The notes: generated by a model from the sequence alone, not told the origin. Shown: positions 43,305-52,893, counted from the stretch's first letter. The stretch: DNA of 64,000 nt from Fidelibacterota bacterium (GCA_947476625.1 CANJRA010000005.1:62001-126000), one strand, 5' to 3'. Numbers and translations are program-made.

Positions 43305-44795
43305 TTAAGGCAATGAGACGCGGCGTTTACCACGCTTGTGCAATGCGGTCTCCAATGCCGCGATAACAATATCCATGATCGTATTGTGGGCATGCCGCTT
43401 GTCGTTGGCGGCAATGAGATGCCAGGGTGCCGCGCGTGTCGACGTGCGCGCGATCATATCGCTGACGGCGGCTTCATAGGCGCCGCGTTTCGCGCGGTTG
43501 CGCCAGTCGTCTTCTGTGATTTTCCAATTTTTGTAAGGCGTGTCTTCGCGTTCCTTGAAACGCCGCAGATGTTCGTCGGCATCGACGTGCAACCAGAATT
43601 TCAAGACGATGGTGTCGTTTTCGATCAACTGGGATTCGAACTCGTTGATTTCGTCGTAAGCGCGCGTCCAGGCCTCTTCGGTGATGAGATGCTCGACGCG
43701 TTCCACCAGAACGCGCCCGTACCAGGTACGGTCAAATAGGGTGATGTGTCCGGCGCGGCTGATTTGGCGCCAGAAGCGCCACAGATAATGATGGGCGCGC
43801 TCGTCGTCGTTGGGTGCTGCGATCGGGACGACGACGTAATTGCGCGCACTCATGGCATAGGTGAGACGCCGGATCGCGCCGCCCTTGCCGGCGGCTTTCT
43901 GCAAGTCATAGAGCTTGCTTTGGCGCGTGCGGAAGGCGCGGGCATAGGCGGCGGGCGTCAGGGTTTGCGAAAGATCGACTTTTGCCAGGGCGCTGCGGAT
44001 TTTTGTTTTCTTGGGTTTGTGCTTCTTCTCGGCCTTGACGGCGCGCTTGATGTCCTTCGCCGCTGTCTTGGCTTTTTTGCGCCAAAGCTTGCTGTGCGAC
44101 TTCATGGCGTCGCGCAAAATACCCAGTACTTGTGCGCGCCGGTAATTGTCGTCGGCGCCCGCGACGATATGCCACGGCGCGGCCTCGGTTGAGGTTGCGC
44201 GCAGCGCTTGGCCAGCGGCCACGGTATAGGCATCGTATGATGCGGGTTGAGGCGAGCCGTCGTCGCTGGCGCGAAACCCAAAGACTGCATCCGCGCGATG
44301 TTGGTCGGCGCGGTGCGCATGCTGCGCCTTACTGAGGTGCAGCCATATTTTCACAATCAGCGCGCCGTCGGCAGCGAGGGTCTGCTTGAAGGCTTTGATA
44401 TGATCGAGACGGGCAGCATAGCCCACCGCCGTATCGTGCTTACCGCAGCGCGCGGCGACGGCATCGCCGTACCAGCCATAAAGGTAAAGACCGATATTGC
44501 CGTCGGCGGGCAGACGCCGCCAATAGCGCCACAGCGGCGGACGCTCGCGTTCCTCGTCGGTGGGGGTGTCGGGCGCGTGGGTATGAATCCAGCGCGGGTC
44601 CATCCAGGTATTCAGCAAATTGAGGGTATCGACCCCGCCCGCGCCCTGAATCCCCGAGACGATAATGATGATCGGAAAGGCGGCCGCCGTCCGGCAGCGC
44701 TGCTGGAGGTCGACCAGGTCGAATCTGAGCCGGTCTTTGACCTCGCGAAAGGCGCCGTCCGGCAGCGTCGCGTCGGTCTCTGCGGCCTGAAACAC
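43305..44795 (-). CDS. Two-domain PPK2 polyphosphate:AMP phosphotransferase, first P-loop degraded
   Basis: Two PPK2 domains in tandem, the layout of Pap, which makes ADP from AMP and polyphosphate. The C-terminal domain (from about residue 285) is intact: P-loop [12 protein letters not shown], then [15 protein letters not shown] and [20 protein letters not shown]. In the N-terminal domain the P-loop reads [16 protein letters not shown] where GxxGAGKGE is expected, so the lysine is missing. The GTG at 44795 gives [11 protein letters not shown], matching the usual family start; GTG 44831 or TTG 44822 are alternatives. It is divergent from gap. Confidence 0.88.
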   Translation of the reverse strand: MFQAAETDATLPDGAFREVKDRLRFDLVDLQQRCRTAAAFPIIIIVSGIQGAGGVDTLNLLNTWMDPRWIHTHAPDTPTDEERERPPLWRYWRRLPADGNIGLYLYGWYGDAVAARCGKHDTAVGYAARLDHIKAFKQTLAADGALIVKIWLHLSKAQHAHRADQHRADAVFGFRASDDGSPQPASYDAYTVAAGQALRATSTEAAPWHIVAGADDNYRRAQVLGILRDAMKSHSKLWRKKAKTAAKDIKRAVKAEKKHKPKKTKIRSALAKVDLSQTLTPAAYARAFRTRQSKLYDLQKAAGKGGAIRRLTYAMSARNYVVVPIAAPNDDERAHHYLWRFWRQISRAGHITLFDRTWYGRVLVERVEHLITEEAWTRAYDEINEFESQLIENDTIVLKFWLHVDADEHLRRFKEREDTPYKNWKITEDDWRNRAKRGAYEAAVSDMIARTSTRAAPWHLIAANDKRHAHNTIMDIVIAALETALHKRGKRRVSLP

Positions 44796-44837
44796 CCCGT
44801 TTTTTGCCTGCTTTTGCCTCAATTGCGCCACTCCCTG

Positions 44838-44851
44838 CCGGTTATAACCGG
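44838..44851. promoter_or_regulatory. 14-bp palindrome between pap and gap
   Basis: CCGGTTATAACCGG is a perfect palindrome between the divergent pap and gap genes, 17 bases before the candidate gap -35. It could be an operator. No regulator gene is adjacent. Confidence 0.35.
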
Positions 44852-44867
44852 ATCGCTATGCCGCCGC

Positions 44868-44896
44868 TTGGATTCTGCCGGAGACTATTGTATCTC
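44868..44896 (+). promoter_or_regulatory. Candidate gap promoter
   Basis: TTGGAT and TATCTC are separated by 17 bases, 67 bases before the gap ATG. Moderate match to the sigma-70 consensus. Confidence 0.35.
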
Positions 44897-44962
44897 CCCT
44901 GCATTCTTGCGCAGGGCCTTTCTAAGCCCGCACAATATATAAAGAAGGGAAACCCCGTCCTC

Positions 44963-45985
44963 ATGACCGTTCGTGTCGCCCTCAACGGATTTGGCCGCAT
45001 CGGCCGCATGGTCTTCCGCGCCATGGTGGAAGCCAAACGCTCCGACGTGGAATTCGTCGCCATCAACGACCTCGGCGATGCCGCCTCCAATGCCCATCTG
45101 CTGAAATGGGATTCGGTCCACGGTCCGCTGCCGGCCGATGTGGCGGTCGACGGCGACGTCATGACCGTCAACGGCAAGGGCGTGAAGGTTTTCAAGGAAC
45201 GCGATCCGGCCAAGCTGCCCTGGAAGGACCTCGGCATCGACATCGTCGCCGAATGTACGGGCATTTTTACCGATAAGGAAAAAGCTCAGGTTCACTTGGC
45301 TGCCGGCGCCAAAAAGGTGCTGGTCTCGGCCCCGTCGGGCGGCGCTGACCTCACGGTCGTCTACGGCGTCAACCACGACAAACTGAAGAAAGAACACACG
45401 GTCGTCAGCAACGCGTCCTGCACCACCAACTGCCTGGCGCCGGTCGCCTTCATCCTGCAGAGCCTGTACGGCATCCAGCAGGGTTACATGACCACGATCC
45501 ACGCCTACACCGGCGACCAATCGACCGTGGACACGCTGCACAAGGATTTGCGCCGCGCCCGCGCTGCGGCCCTCAGCATCATTCCGACCTCCACCGGCGC
45601 AGCGAAAGCCGTGGGTGAAGTGCTGCCGGAACTGAAGGGCAAGCTGGACGGTACCTCGCTCCGCGTGCCGACGCCCAATGTGTCCGTCGTCGACTTCAAG
45701 TGCGTGCTTGGTAAGGCCGTGACCGAAGCCGAAATCAATCAGGCGATGATTGATGCGGCTGCGGGTAAGACCTTCAACGGTTCGCTCAAGAACGTGCTGG
45801 CGGTCAATGACCTGCCGCTGGTCTCGATCGACTTCAATCACAACCCGGCGTCGAGCGTATTCGATCTGACGCAGACGAAAGTGATGCCGAACAACTTCGT
45901 GCGCGTGCTGTCGTGGTACGACAACGAGTGGGGCTTCTCCAATCGTATGCTCGACACGTTGGTTGCCATGGGCAAGCTGCTGTAA
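44963..45985 (+). CDS. gap: Glyceraldehyde-3-phosphate dehydrogenase, type I
   Basis: Oxidises glyceraldehyde 3-phosphate with phosphate and NAD(P). [19 protein letters not shown] opens the Rossmann fold and the active-site [12 protein letters not shown] carries the catalytic Cys. At 340 residues it is full length. It is followed after 11 bases by pgk, so the two form a glycolysis/gluconeogenesis operon. In-frame sequence upstream of ATG 44963 does not match the family. Confidence 0.96.
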   Translation: MTVRVALNGFGRIGRMVFRAMVEAKRSDVEFVAINDLGDAASNAHLLKWDSVHGPLPADVAVDGDVMTVNGKGVKVFKERDPAKLPWKDLGIDIVAECTGIFTDKEKAQVHLAAGAKKVLVSAPSGGADLTVVYGVNHDKLKKEHTVVSNASCTTNCLAPVAFILQSLYGIQQGYMTTIHAYTGDQSTVDTLHKDLRRARAAALSIIPTSTGAAKAVGEVLPELKGKLDGTSLRVPTPNVSVVDFKCVLGKAVTEAEINQAMIDAAAGKTFNGSLKNVLAVNDLPLVSIDFNHNPASSVFDLTQTKVMPNNFVRVLSWYDNEWGFSNRMLDTLVAMGKLL

Positions 45986-45996
45986 GCCACCGACCC

Positions 45997-47193
45997 ATGA
46001 CCGCATTCAAGACGATCGATCAGGCCGACGTGAACGGCAAACGCGTGCTCGTGCGCGCCGATCTGAACGTGCCCGTGAAAGACGGACGTGTCACCGACGC
46101 CACGCGCATCGAGCGCCTGGCCCCGACCATCAAAGACCTCGCTGCGCGCAACGCGAAGGTTGTTGTGCTGTCGCACTTCGACCGCCCCAAAGGCAAGCGC
46201 GTGCCGGAGATGTCGCTGAAGGCGATTCAGCCGGCTTTGGCTAAGGCAATCGGTACGGATGTGGTGTTCGCGGATGACTGCATCGGTCCGGAAGCTGCCA
46301 AGGTCGTGAATGCGTTGCAGCCCGGCCAAGTGGCCTTGCTCGAAAACCTGCGCTACCACAACGGCGAGGAAGCCAACGATGCCGGCTTCGTGAAGTCGCT
46401 GGCGGTGTTGGGCGACATTTATGTCAATGATGCTTTCTCGGCGGCGCACCGCGCGCATGCTTCTACTGAAGGCCTCGCCCATGTGCTGCCGGCTTACGCC
46501 GGACGTCAGATGCAGGCCGAATTGGAAGCGCTGACGGCAGCACTGGAGCACCCGAAGAAGCCGGTGATGGCGATTGTCGGCGGCTCGAAGATCTCGACCA
46601 AACTCGATGTGCTGAACAATCTGGTCGCCAAGGTGCAAGTGCTGGTGATCGGCGGCGGCATGGCCAATACGTTCCTTAACGCGCAGGGCGTCAATATCGG
46701 CAAATCCCTGTGCGAACGCGACCTCGCCGATACGGCCCGCGCCATTCTCGAAACCGCCAAGAAGCACGGCTGCGAGATTTTTCTGCCTACTGACGCTGTC
46801 GTCGCGGACGGACTCAAAGAGGGTGTTGCGACGGAGACGTGTGCTATCAGCGCCGTGCCCGCCGACAAGATGATTCTCGATGTCGGCCCGGCGACAATCG
46901 CAGCGCTGAAGAAGAAGCTTGATAGCTGCAAGACGCTGTTGTGGAACGGCCCGCTTGGCGCTTTCGAGATTAAGCCCTTCGAAGTGGCAACGTTTGCTAT
47001 TGCGCATCATGTGGCGGCGTTGACGCAGGCCGGTGGTTTGATTTCGGTGGCGGGCGGCGGCGATACCGTCGCATCGCTTAACGCTGCGGGCGTTGCGGAC
47101 ACGCTGACCTATGTGTCGACCGCCGGTGGTGCTTTCCTTGAGTGGATGGAAGGCAAAGAACTGCCCGGTGTAGCCGCACTGAGTGCGACCTAG
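45997..47193 (+). CDS. pgk: Phosphoglycerate kinase
   Basis: Transfers phosphate from 1,3-bisphosphoglycerate to ADP. Landmarks: [64 protein letters not shown] and GGGDTVASL. 398 residues is normal. It sits 11 bases after gap; the fba gene that often follows is absent, and accA is convergent 24 bases later. Confidence 0.97.
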   Translation: MTAFKTIDQADVNGKRVLVRADLNVPVKDGRVTDATRIERLAPTIKDLAARNAKVVVLSHFDRPKGKRVPEMSLKAIQPALAKAIGTDVVFADDCIGPEAAKVVNALQPGQVALLENLRYHNGEEANDAGFVKSLAVLGDIYVNDAFSAAHRAHASTEGLAHVLPAYAGRQMQAELEALTAALEHPKKPVMAIVGGSKISTKLDVLNNLVAKVQVLVIGGGMANTFLNAQGVNIGKSLCERDLADTARAILETAKKHGCEIFLPTDAVVADGLKEGVATETCAISAVPADKMILDVGPATIAALKKKLDSCKTLLWNGPLGAFEIKPFEVATFAIAHHVAALTQAGGLISVAGGGDTVASLNAAGVADTLTYVSTAGGAFLEWMEGKELPGVAALSAT

Positions 47194-47217
47194 GACCGGC
47201 GTTCGTCTAGATCGCTT

Positions 47218-48174
47218 TTAGATCGACAGACCGTTGCGGCCCATCTGCAGGAACTTGTCGCGGCGGCGGGCGCGAAGCTGGCCGCTTTCGATGCGGATCA
47301 GCTGATTCAGGTGCATGTCGATGGTATCGCGCACGGCCGTGAAGGTGGCTTCGAAGGCGCGGTGCGCACCACCGATGGGCTCCGGAATGATGCCGTCGAT
47401 AACGCCAAGGCGTTCCAAATCCTGCGCGGTGATCTTGAGCGCTTCGGCGGCGGTCTTCGCCTGATCGCCGTCGCGCCAGAGGATCGAGGCGCAGCCTTCC
47501 GGCGAGATCACGGAATAGATCGCATGTTCCAGCATCAAGACGACGTTGCCGGCTGCCAGCGCCATGGCGCCGCCGGAGCCGCCTTCGCCGATAATCAACG
47601 AGATTAACGGCACACGAATATTGAGGCAGGTTTCGATGCAGCGGGCGATGGCTTCCGCCTGGCCGCGTTCTTCGGCGTCGACGCCGGGATAAGCGCCGGA
47701 GGTATCGACCAGCGTGACGACCGGAATACCGAAACGGTCGGCCAGTTCCATCAGGCGGCGGGCTTTGCGATAGCCTTCAGGGCGCGCCATGCCGAAGCTG
47801 TGTTTGATGCGGGTTTCGGTGTCGCGGCCTTTTTCGATGCCGATCACCATGACCGAGCGGCCCTTGAAACGGCCGAGGCCGCCGATGATGGCTTCGTCTT
47901 CGCCGAAGGTACGGTCGCCGGCCAGCGGCATGAAATCTTCGATCAGCGCTTTGATGTAATCGACGGTGTGGGGGCGGTCGGGATGGCGCGCGACCTGCGC
48001 CTTCTGCCACGGCGTAAGTTTGGCGTATGTCGAACGCAGGTCGCGATCGACACGCGTCTGCAGGCGGCTGACTTCCTCGGCGATATTCAGGCCGTCGCTG
48101 TCGGACAGATGCCGCAATTCGGCAATCTTTCCTTCCAGTTCGGCAATCGGCTTTTCGAAATCGAGAAAGTGCAT
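47218..48174 (-). CDS. accA: Acetyl-CoA carboxylase carboxyltransferase subunit alpha
   Basis: With AccD transfers carboxyl from biotin to acetyl-CoA to make malonyl-CoA for fatty acids. Start MHFLDFEKPIAELEGKI is the family norm. Crotonase-fold segments: MVIGIEKGRDTE, VTLVDTSGAYPGVDAEERG and LIIGEGGSGGAMALA. 318 residues, full length. The accD gene is not in the window, as is usual. Confidence 0.96.
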   Translation of the reverse strand: MHFLDFEKPIAELEGKIAELRHLSDSDGLNIAEEVSRLQTRVDRDLRSTYAKLTPWQKAQVARHPDRPHTVDYIKALIEDFMPLAGDRTFGEDEAIIGGLGRFKGRSVMVIGIEKGRDTETRIKHSFGMARPEGYRKARRLMELADRFGIPVVTLVDTSGAYPGVDAEERGQAEAIARCIETCLNIRVPLISLIIGEGGSGGAMALAAGNVVLMLEHAIYSVISPEGCASILWRDGDQAKTAAEALKITAQDLERLGVIDGIIPEPIGGAHRAFEATFTAVRDTIDMHLNQLIRIESGQLRARRRDKFLQMGRNGLSI

Positions 48175-48335
48175 GCGGTCCTGTTAATCCGGTCCTGAGC
48201 GCGCAAAGGCAATCTAACCCGCGCGCCCTGAACATCGATATGGGCGGCAAAACGGCGGCATCAATGCCGAGTGCGGGTCAAAAAGTCAACTGCAGCCGGT
48301 TCGCAATTACCATATTTAGAGCAAAAATCCCCAAT

Positions 48336-49199
48336 TTAGACAAGGGGTTGCGGGCGTTCATGGAGGCCTGCGACGATCTGCTCGAAGTGGGGCTCATTTT
48401 CCGGGGTAATAACCCCGTGGCGGATGGCGAAGTCCAGGATCACCAGGGTGACGTTGAATTTAAAGCTCTGGGTGGTGCGCACCAGCTTTAAGGCCTTGGC
48501 GAGGGGCATCAACTCATAGCGGGCGATCTCATCGCTGGGCTTGGGCTTCACGGCGGGCGGCATGGCCAGATCGTAGCAGAACAGCGTATCGACCTTCAGA
48601 CCCTGCGGGGATTCAAAGCTATAGCTCAAAACGCCGGTCGGGCGCGCGGTGCGGGCCAACTTCGGCGCGAGATGTGCCTCCTCGCCGCATTCCTTGATGA
48701 GATTTTCCATCAGCGACAGTCCCGCCGGTTGACCGCCCGCGACCATGTTGTCGCGTTTGCCGGGCTCGACCAGCAAGCTGCGCGCACGCGTGCCGATCCA
48801 GAGATGAAGCCCGTCGCGTTTTTGGATAAAGCCGTTCACGTGGACGCCATAAGCGCGCAGCCCGAAGCCTGGAACCAAAGCGCGGTCGATGCGAAACGCC
48901 GGGTGGTCATTCCAGTGATTGCGCACGCTGTAGAGTTCGCCGCGCGATGCGGGGAATAAACCGGTCGCGACGAAGTGAGCCGTCAGGTCTGCGATAGCCT
49001 TGGAACGCGCGGCGGCTGTGGTGAGTTTCGGATTCAGCGCAACGCCGGTGCCGAGCGGTTGAAAGACGTCGGAAAATGCCAACACCGCAGCGGCGCGTTC
49101 GTGCGTTAACCACCCGACCTGCGTGCCTGATACGGTGAAGGGCACAAAGCGGCGTAGGTCGCGGCGGTTGCAATCTTCAACTCTATTAAGATAGCTCAA
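48336..49199 (-). CDS. DUF4743 Nudix hydrolase
   Basis: A 287-residue protein with the DUF4743 N-terminal domain (LSYLNRVEDCNRRDLRRFVPF) ahead of a Nudix domain (NMVAGGQPAGLSLMENLIKECGEEAHL), the architecture of thiamine-diphosphate-kinase-associated Nudix proteins in fungi and alphaproteobacteria. The Nudix box reads GGQPAG...ENLIKECGEEA, with REUXEE replaced by KECGEE but the Glu pair kept. I prefer the TTG at 49199 because AAGGA lies eight bases upstream and the family starts there; GTG 49247 would add 16 residues. Substrate unknown. Confidence 0.82.
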   Translation of the reverse strand: MSYLNRVEDCNRRDLRRFVPFTVSGTQVGWLTHERAAAVLAFSDVFQPLGTGVALNPKLTTAAARSKAIADLTAHFVATGLFPASRGELYSVRNHWNDHPAFRIDRALVPGFGLRAYGVHVNGFIQKRDGLHLWIGTRARSLLVEPGKRDNMVAGGQPAGLSLMENLIKECGEEAHLAPKLARTARPTGVLSYSFESPQGLKVDTLFCYDLAMPPAVKPKPSDEIARYELMPLAKALKLVRTTQSFKFNVTLVILDFAIRHGVITPENEPHFEQIVAGLHERPQPLV

Positions 49200-49289
49200 T
49201 GTGGTCTTCCTTCTCGACGCTGGCCTAGACGCTATGACTCGGCTCACTTAGAATCGCCGCATGAGAGTGTCGGCAAAGGGAGCGGTGTT

Positions 49290-50153
49290 GTGAACGACTT
49301 TCTGACCCAGTTGCGCGAACGCATCCCGTTTATTTTCGCCATCGCCGCCACGACCTTATGGATCGTGCTGGTCGCGGCCTATGTGACGTCGGCCGGCGGT
49401 CTTGCGGCGTTCAAGGAATTGCTTCCGGCCCAACTCGCGATACTGGTGGCCGCAGGCGTGGGGCCGCTCGCGGCGTTGTGGTTGTTTATGGTGGCTTTGG
49501 AACAGCGCCGCGCCCTGGTGCAGTTCGGACGGCGCGTGACCGAGATGATCGCGCAGAACCGTCAAAGCCTTCAGCAGACCGAAAGCCAGACTCGCACGCT
49601 CATTCAGTTGCAGGCGCAGACAGCGCGCGTGCAGACGATGGAGACGCGGCGCATGGCGCTGCAGGATATGGCGGCGAATGTATGCGTGCTCGCCGAGCGT
49701 TTGGGTGTGATGAAGCGCGAAGCTACGGGTGCAGCTTGGGCGCGGTACGGCGCCGGAGACATCAATGTTTTCGTACAGGCGTTTTTGAGTTTCGCGGTCT
49801 CGCATCCAGACATTGCCGAACGCATGGCCGAAGCGGTTGTGCGGGACCGCGTAGCAGGGACCGCGCTGGCGGCCTTTGTGCGGCGCTATGAACGTCTGGT
49901 GGATTTGTCCAAGGAGGACAAATTCGCGACGGAAATTTTCGACGATGGTGCGCTGGGGCGGGCTTACCGCTTATTCAAGATCGCCGACGAACGTGCGACC
50001 AGGCTGTTATCGCCTGCGCCTAAACCGGCTGCGCCTGAAATACCCGAGATGCAAATGGCCGAAGACACATCGGTCCCCAACGACGATCTCTTCGCGCGCC
50101 GTCGCTTGGAAGGTTTGTCAGAGCGGCTCGAAGCTGCCGCACCGCCGGTGTGA
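49290..50153 (+). CDS. Membrane protein of unknown function with coiled coil
   Basis: 287 residues. Two membrane helices (about 13-32 and 45-68) are followed by a coiled coil (about 85-125, with LQQTESQTRTLIQLQAQTA) and a soluble helical domain. I do not recognise a family. The GTG start has AAAGGGAG seven bases upstream. The next gene begins four bases after this stop, so the two are coupled. Confidence 0.65.
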   Translation: MNDFLTQLRERIPFIFAIAATTLWIVLVAAYVTSAGGLAAFKELLPAQLAILVAAGVGPLAALWLFMVALEQRRALVQFGRRVTEMIAQNRQSLQQTESQTRTLIQLQAQTARVQTMETRRMALQDMAANVCVLAERLGVMKREATGAAWARYGAGDINVFVQAFLSFAVSHPDIAERMAEAVVRDRVAGTALAAFVRRYERLVDLSKEDKFATEIFDDGALGRAYRLFKIADERATRLLSPAPKPAAPEIPEMQMAEDTSVPNDDLFARRRLEGLSERLEAAAPPV

Positions 50154-50157
50154 TCTC

Positions 50158-50487
50158 ATGAGTTGGTTCAAAGCGCTTCTCGGCGGTAAGCCCAAGTCAG
50201 CGGCTAAAAAAGCGCTTCCGAAAAAAGCCCTGGCTAAAAAAGCCGGGTCTGCGGACCGCGCGGCGATCATGGCCGAAGCTCTGCGTATTCATACCCAGGC
50301 GCGGGCCCATACCCAGGCGGTGTTGGAGGAGACTTTTAACGCGCTCCGCGCCAATCCGCCGAAGCCGAGCGATCTCGCGGGCATGACCCGACTCTTGTCC
50401 TTGCGGGAGGCCCTGCTCAGGGTGAAAGGCAAGCTGGACGAGCCTTCCGGTCCGCAGATGCCCCGCCCCAAGAGTACAAAGCGTTGA
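50158..50487 (+). CDS. Small basic protein of unknown function
   Basis: 109 residues, MSWFKALLG start, then lysine/alanine repeats of the AKKALPKKALAKKA kind, then a helical part (ALRIHTQARAHTQAVLEETF, LLSLREALLRVKGKL). It starts four bases after the preceding membrane protein gene and probably works with it. Low-complexity N-terminus; no family recognised. Confidence 0.6.
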   Translation: MSWFKALLGGKPKSAAKKALPKKALAKKAGSADRAAIMAEALRIHTQARAHTQAVLEETFNALRANPPKPSDLAGMTRLLSLREALLRVKGKLDEPSGPQMPRPKSTKR

Positions 50488-50526
50488 AAAGGCTTGGTAT
50501 TCTGGCTCGCGGAGAGAAGATTTCGG

Positions 50527-50603
50527 CGGGGTTTAGCCCTTGACCGTGGCCGGAGCAGCGGGTAAAACCCCGGACTTCTTGGGCTCTGCGCATGCGCGGA
50601 GCC
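50527..50603 (+). promoter_or_regulatory. Structured 5' leader of rpmB
   Basis: CGGGGTTT (50527-50534) can pair with AAACCCCG (50565-50572), enclosing about 30 bases. A strong hairpin follows at 50582-50603, GGCTC-T-GCGC-AT-GCGC-G-GAGCC. The rpmB ribosome site (AGAAAGGA) starts 11 bases later. A weak TCTTCGATT tract makes the second hairpin a possible terminator for the upstream gene. Confidence 0.45.
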
Positions 50604-50627
50604 TCTTCGATTAGAAAGGATTTACCC

Positions 50628-50921
50628 ATGGCGCGCCGTTGTGCAGCCACCGGTCGCGGTGTTCAGTCCGGTAATAACGTTAGCCACGCCAATAACAAGA
50701 CTCGGCGTCGCTTCCTGCCCAGCCTGCATCAGGTGACTTTGCTCTCCGATGTGCTGCGTCAGCGCGTGCGTTTGCGCGTCACCAGCAACGGCCTGCGCAC
50801 CATCGAAAAGCGCGGCGGCCTCGACTCGTTCCTGCTGAACACGCCGAGCGCCAAGCTGCAGCCGGACGCCGTTGTGTTGAAGCGCCGCCTCAAGAAGGCG
50901 CAAGCCAAGCAAGCTGCTTAA
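50628..50921 (+). CDS. rpmB: 50S ribosomal protein L28
   Basis: A 97-residue large-subunit protein. [29 protein letters not shown] is the alphaproteobacterial L28 start (with the N-terminal CAATG replacing zinc-binding Cys pairs of some relatives), followed by [26 protein letters not shown] precedes the ATG by six bases. It is monocistronic, ends in a bidirectional terminator and is preceded by a structured leader. Confidence 0.96.
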   Translation: MARRCAATGRGVQSGNNVSHANNKTRRRFLPSLHQVTLLSDVLRQRVRLRVTSNGLRTIEKRGGLDSFLLNTPSAKLQPDAVVLKRRLKKAQAKQAA

Positions 50922-50940
50922 GCAGTTCGCCAGAGATCAA

Positions 50941-50969
50941 AAAAAGCCCGCCGGTTTGGCGGGCTTTTT
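50941..50969. terminator. Bidirectional terminator after rpmB
   Basis: AAAAAGCCCGCC and GGCGGGCTTTTT pair around GGTTT with T-runs on both strands, serving rpmB and the convergent DUF3291 gene. Confidence 0.9.
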
Positions 50970-50989
50970 GCTTTTCGGGCGGACAGTTT

Positions 50990-51391
50990 TTAAATTGATA
51001 CTGTTCCGAGGGTTTGTCCCGCCGCGTGCGCGGGGGATGGACGGCTCACCGCCGACACGCGGCCTTCGCTTGCCAGCCGCTGCTCGCCTTCGGCCCATGT
51101 GGGCATGCTGATGTCCTGTTGTTCCCAGTGCGCGAGGGAAGCCTCGTCGCACCATTTAGCCAGTTTTGGCATGGCTTTCTTGTGTGCGCCCGACAGCATG
51201 AACGTGCGGAGCGCGGCGCTGTCGCGCCAGAGTGTCATCGTCCAGTAAGCGCCGGATATACGGCGCAGGTGCACCCCGAGGCAACCATCGGCGCGTTTGG
51301 CTTGTGTGCTGCTGCGCAGCGCATAGTAGATGAACGGAATTTCGTACCAGCGTGTGCGCAAGCGCAATCGGGTGATAGATACGCGTGTCAT
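50990..51391 (-). CDS. DUF3291 (monooxygenase-like dimer fold) protein
   Basis: 133 residues, cytoplasmic. VSITRLRLRTRWYEIPFIYYALRSS, AYWTMTLWRDSAALRTFMLSGAH and MPKLAKWCDEASLAHWEQ are typical of DUF3291, a family with the ferredoxin-like fold of antibiotic-biosynthesis monooxygenases. Function unknown. It follows the secreted unknown gene by 21 bases in the same direction. Confidence 0.72.
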   Translation of the reverse strand: MTRVSITRLRLRTRWYEIPFIYYALRSSTQAKRADGCLGVHLRRISGAYWTMTLWRDSAALRTFMLSGAHKKAMPKLAKWCDEASLAHWEQQDISMPTWAEGEQRLASEGRVSAVSRPSPAHAAGQTLGTVSI

Positions 51392-51412
51392 GCGTTACTC
51401 CGCAACGTGGCC

Positions 51413-51844
51413 TTATTTCCAAGCAGCAACCGTATTCACCATGCTGTCGCCGTAGGCACGCGCGATGTTGGCTTTAACGACGGTTGCGAGCGTCGGTGCC
51501 TCATCATGCGGCGCATCCTGTACGACGATCAAGGCGCCGCGTATGCGCAGGACGGGAAACGATGCGGGGGTGCGCAGGGCTGCGCGGCAATGCGGTTCGG
51601 CGGCGGCGCTGTCGCGCGTCATGATCAAGGCGAGACAAAGATTGTGGCGCGCGATCAGGCGATCAGCGGCACGTGCGGCGCGTTTCGGGTGATGATTCGC
51701 CAGCGCTTCGGTCGAGCGGTTCACCGCCGGCGATGTTTGCGACCATAACCATTGTTTGAAGTCGGATTCGGCTTTGGCCGGGGAAGCGACCAACGTCGCG
51801 AGTAGCGCGGCCGTCAGAAAGCCATAAAATATGTTGTTTTTCAT
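51413..51844 (-). CDS. Small secreted protein of unknown function
   Basis: 143 residues with a signal peptide (residues 1-25, ending AKAES). The mature part looks like one tetratricopeptide-type helical hairpin set (RAARAADRLIARHNLCLALI, SAAAEPHCRAAL). Two cysteines may form a disulfide. No family recognised. Divergent from the LysR gene. Confidence 0.6.
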   Translation of the reverse strand: MKNNIFYGFLTAALLATLVASPAKAESDFKQWLWSQTSPAVNRSTEALANHHPKRAARAADRLIARHNLCLALIMTRDSAAAEPHCRAALRTPASFPVLRIRGALIVVQDAPHDEAPTLATVVKANIARAYGDSMVNTVAAWK

Positions 51845-51926
51845 AGCGCTAACCTCGAAGGGGGATTCTGGAAAAGCGCACTCTTTTCACGAGAACCAAG
51901 ATAGCGTATAAAAATTTGAATGGCGC

Positions 51927-51954
51927 CTTCGAAATTTAAATAAATGAGTCGAAG
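51927..51954. promoter_or_regulatory. Candidate LysR-type operator
   Basis: CTTCGA and TCGAAG form an inverted repeat with 16 AT-rich bases between, ending three bases before the LysR start. The location would allow autorepression by blocking the ribosome site or promoter. Confidence 0.4.
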
Positions 51955-51957
51955 TTT

Positions 51958-52893
51958 ATGAATACCATGGACTGGAGCATCCTGAGGGATTTCATCGCGG
52001 TTGCTGAAACCGGCGGCCTTTCGCAGGCGGCGCGGCGCTTGCGTGTCAGTCAGCCTACTTTAAGCCGGCGCATCGCGGCGCTGGAAGCGCAATTAAAGGC
52101 GCAGCTGTTTCAGCGCACGCCGCGTGGGTTGTCGCTCACCGATGCGGGCGAGCAGGTTCTGGCGGGTGCGCGGCGCGTGGAAGAAGAAGCGCTCGCGATC
52201 GAACGGCAAGCCGATGCCGCGCAGCAGACGCTGACCGGCACCGTGCGGATTACGGTGACGGAAGCGCTGGGCTCTCTGTGGTTGCCGAAACATCTCGCGG
52301 CGTTCCATGCCAAGTATCCCGGCGTTTGCGTCGAGGTGCTGGTGGATAACCGCACCGTCAATCTGGTGCGGCGCGAGGCCGACATCGCGATCCGCCTGTT
52401 CCGGCCTGATCAGCCCGACCTAATCGCGCGTCATGCGGGCGAGCTTGTCATGGGGCTTTACGGCACGAAGGATTATCTCGCGCGGCACGGCGAACCGAAG
52501 TCGCTGATCGAGCTGAAAAATCATTTGCTCGTCGGCTTCGATGAAACTACGGGCGCGCGCAACAAGGCGGTGAAACGGTTGGAGCGCTGCTTCATGCCCG
52601 ATAAAATTATCCACCGGTCATCGAGTTTCATCGGCCAGCTGAGCGCGACGCGTGCGGGCATTGGCCTCGGCATACACGATTGTTTCCTCGCCGATCCCGA
52701 TCCGTCGTTGCAACGCGTGTTGCCGGATATTCTAGATCACCGCCTGGAGATCTGGCTGGTGACACATGCCGATATGCGCCGCAGCGCGCGTATTCGGGCG
52801 GTCTATGATTTTCTGGGCACCGCGCTGGCGGCGGATCATGCGCAGCTGGTCGGTAAGAATCTTAAACCTAAAGCTCAGACCAAGGCTGCGTAA
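51958..52893 (+). CDS. LysR family transcriptional regulator
   Basis: 311 residues. The N-terminal winged helix reads DFIAVAETGGLSQAARRLRV then SQPTLSRRIAALEAQL, the standard LysR helix-turn-helix. The effector domain starts near residue 90 (GTVRITVTEALGSLWLP). The effector is unknown. A palindrome overlaps its start region. The divergent secreted unknown is a possible target. It is convergent with cobT. Confidence 0.92.
   Translation: MNTMDWSILRDFIAVAETGGLSQAARRLRVSQPTLSRRIAALEAQLKAQLFQRTPRGLSLTDAGEQVLAGARRVEEEALAIERQADAAQQTLTGTVRITVTEALGSLWLPKHLAAFHAKYPGVCVEVLVDNRTVNLVRREADIAIRLFRPDQPDLIARHAGELVMGLYGTKDYLARHGEPKSLIELKNHLLVGFDETTGARNKAVKRLERCFMPDKIIHRSSSFIGQLSATRAGIGLGIHDCFLADPDPSLQRVLPDILDHRLEIWLVTHADMRRSARIRAVYDFLGTALAADHAQLVGKNLKPKAQTKAA

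Noticed and set aside
44885-47010. Two long minus-strand frames opposite gap and pgk
   Set aside because: Antisense shadows of certain glycolytic genes.
48322-48346. CCCC/GGGG hairpin followed by T-run spanning the DUF4743 gene stop
   Set aside because: Only four paired bases; too weak to list as a terminator.
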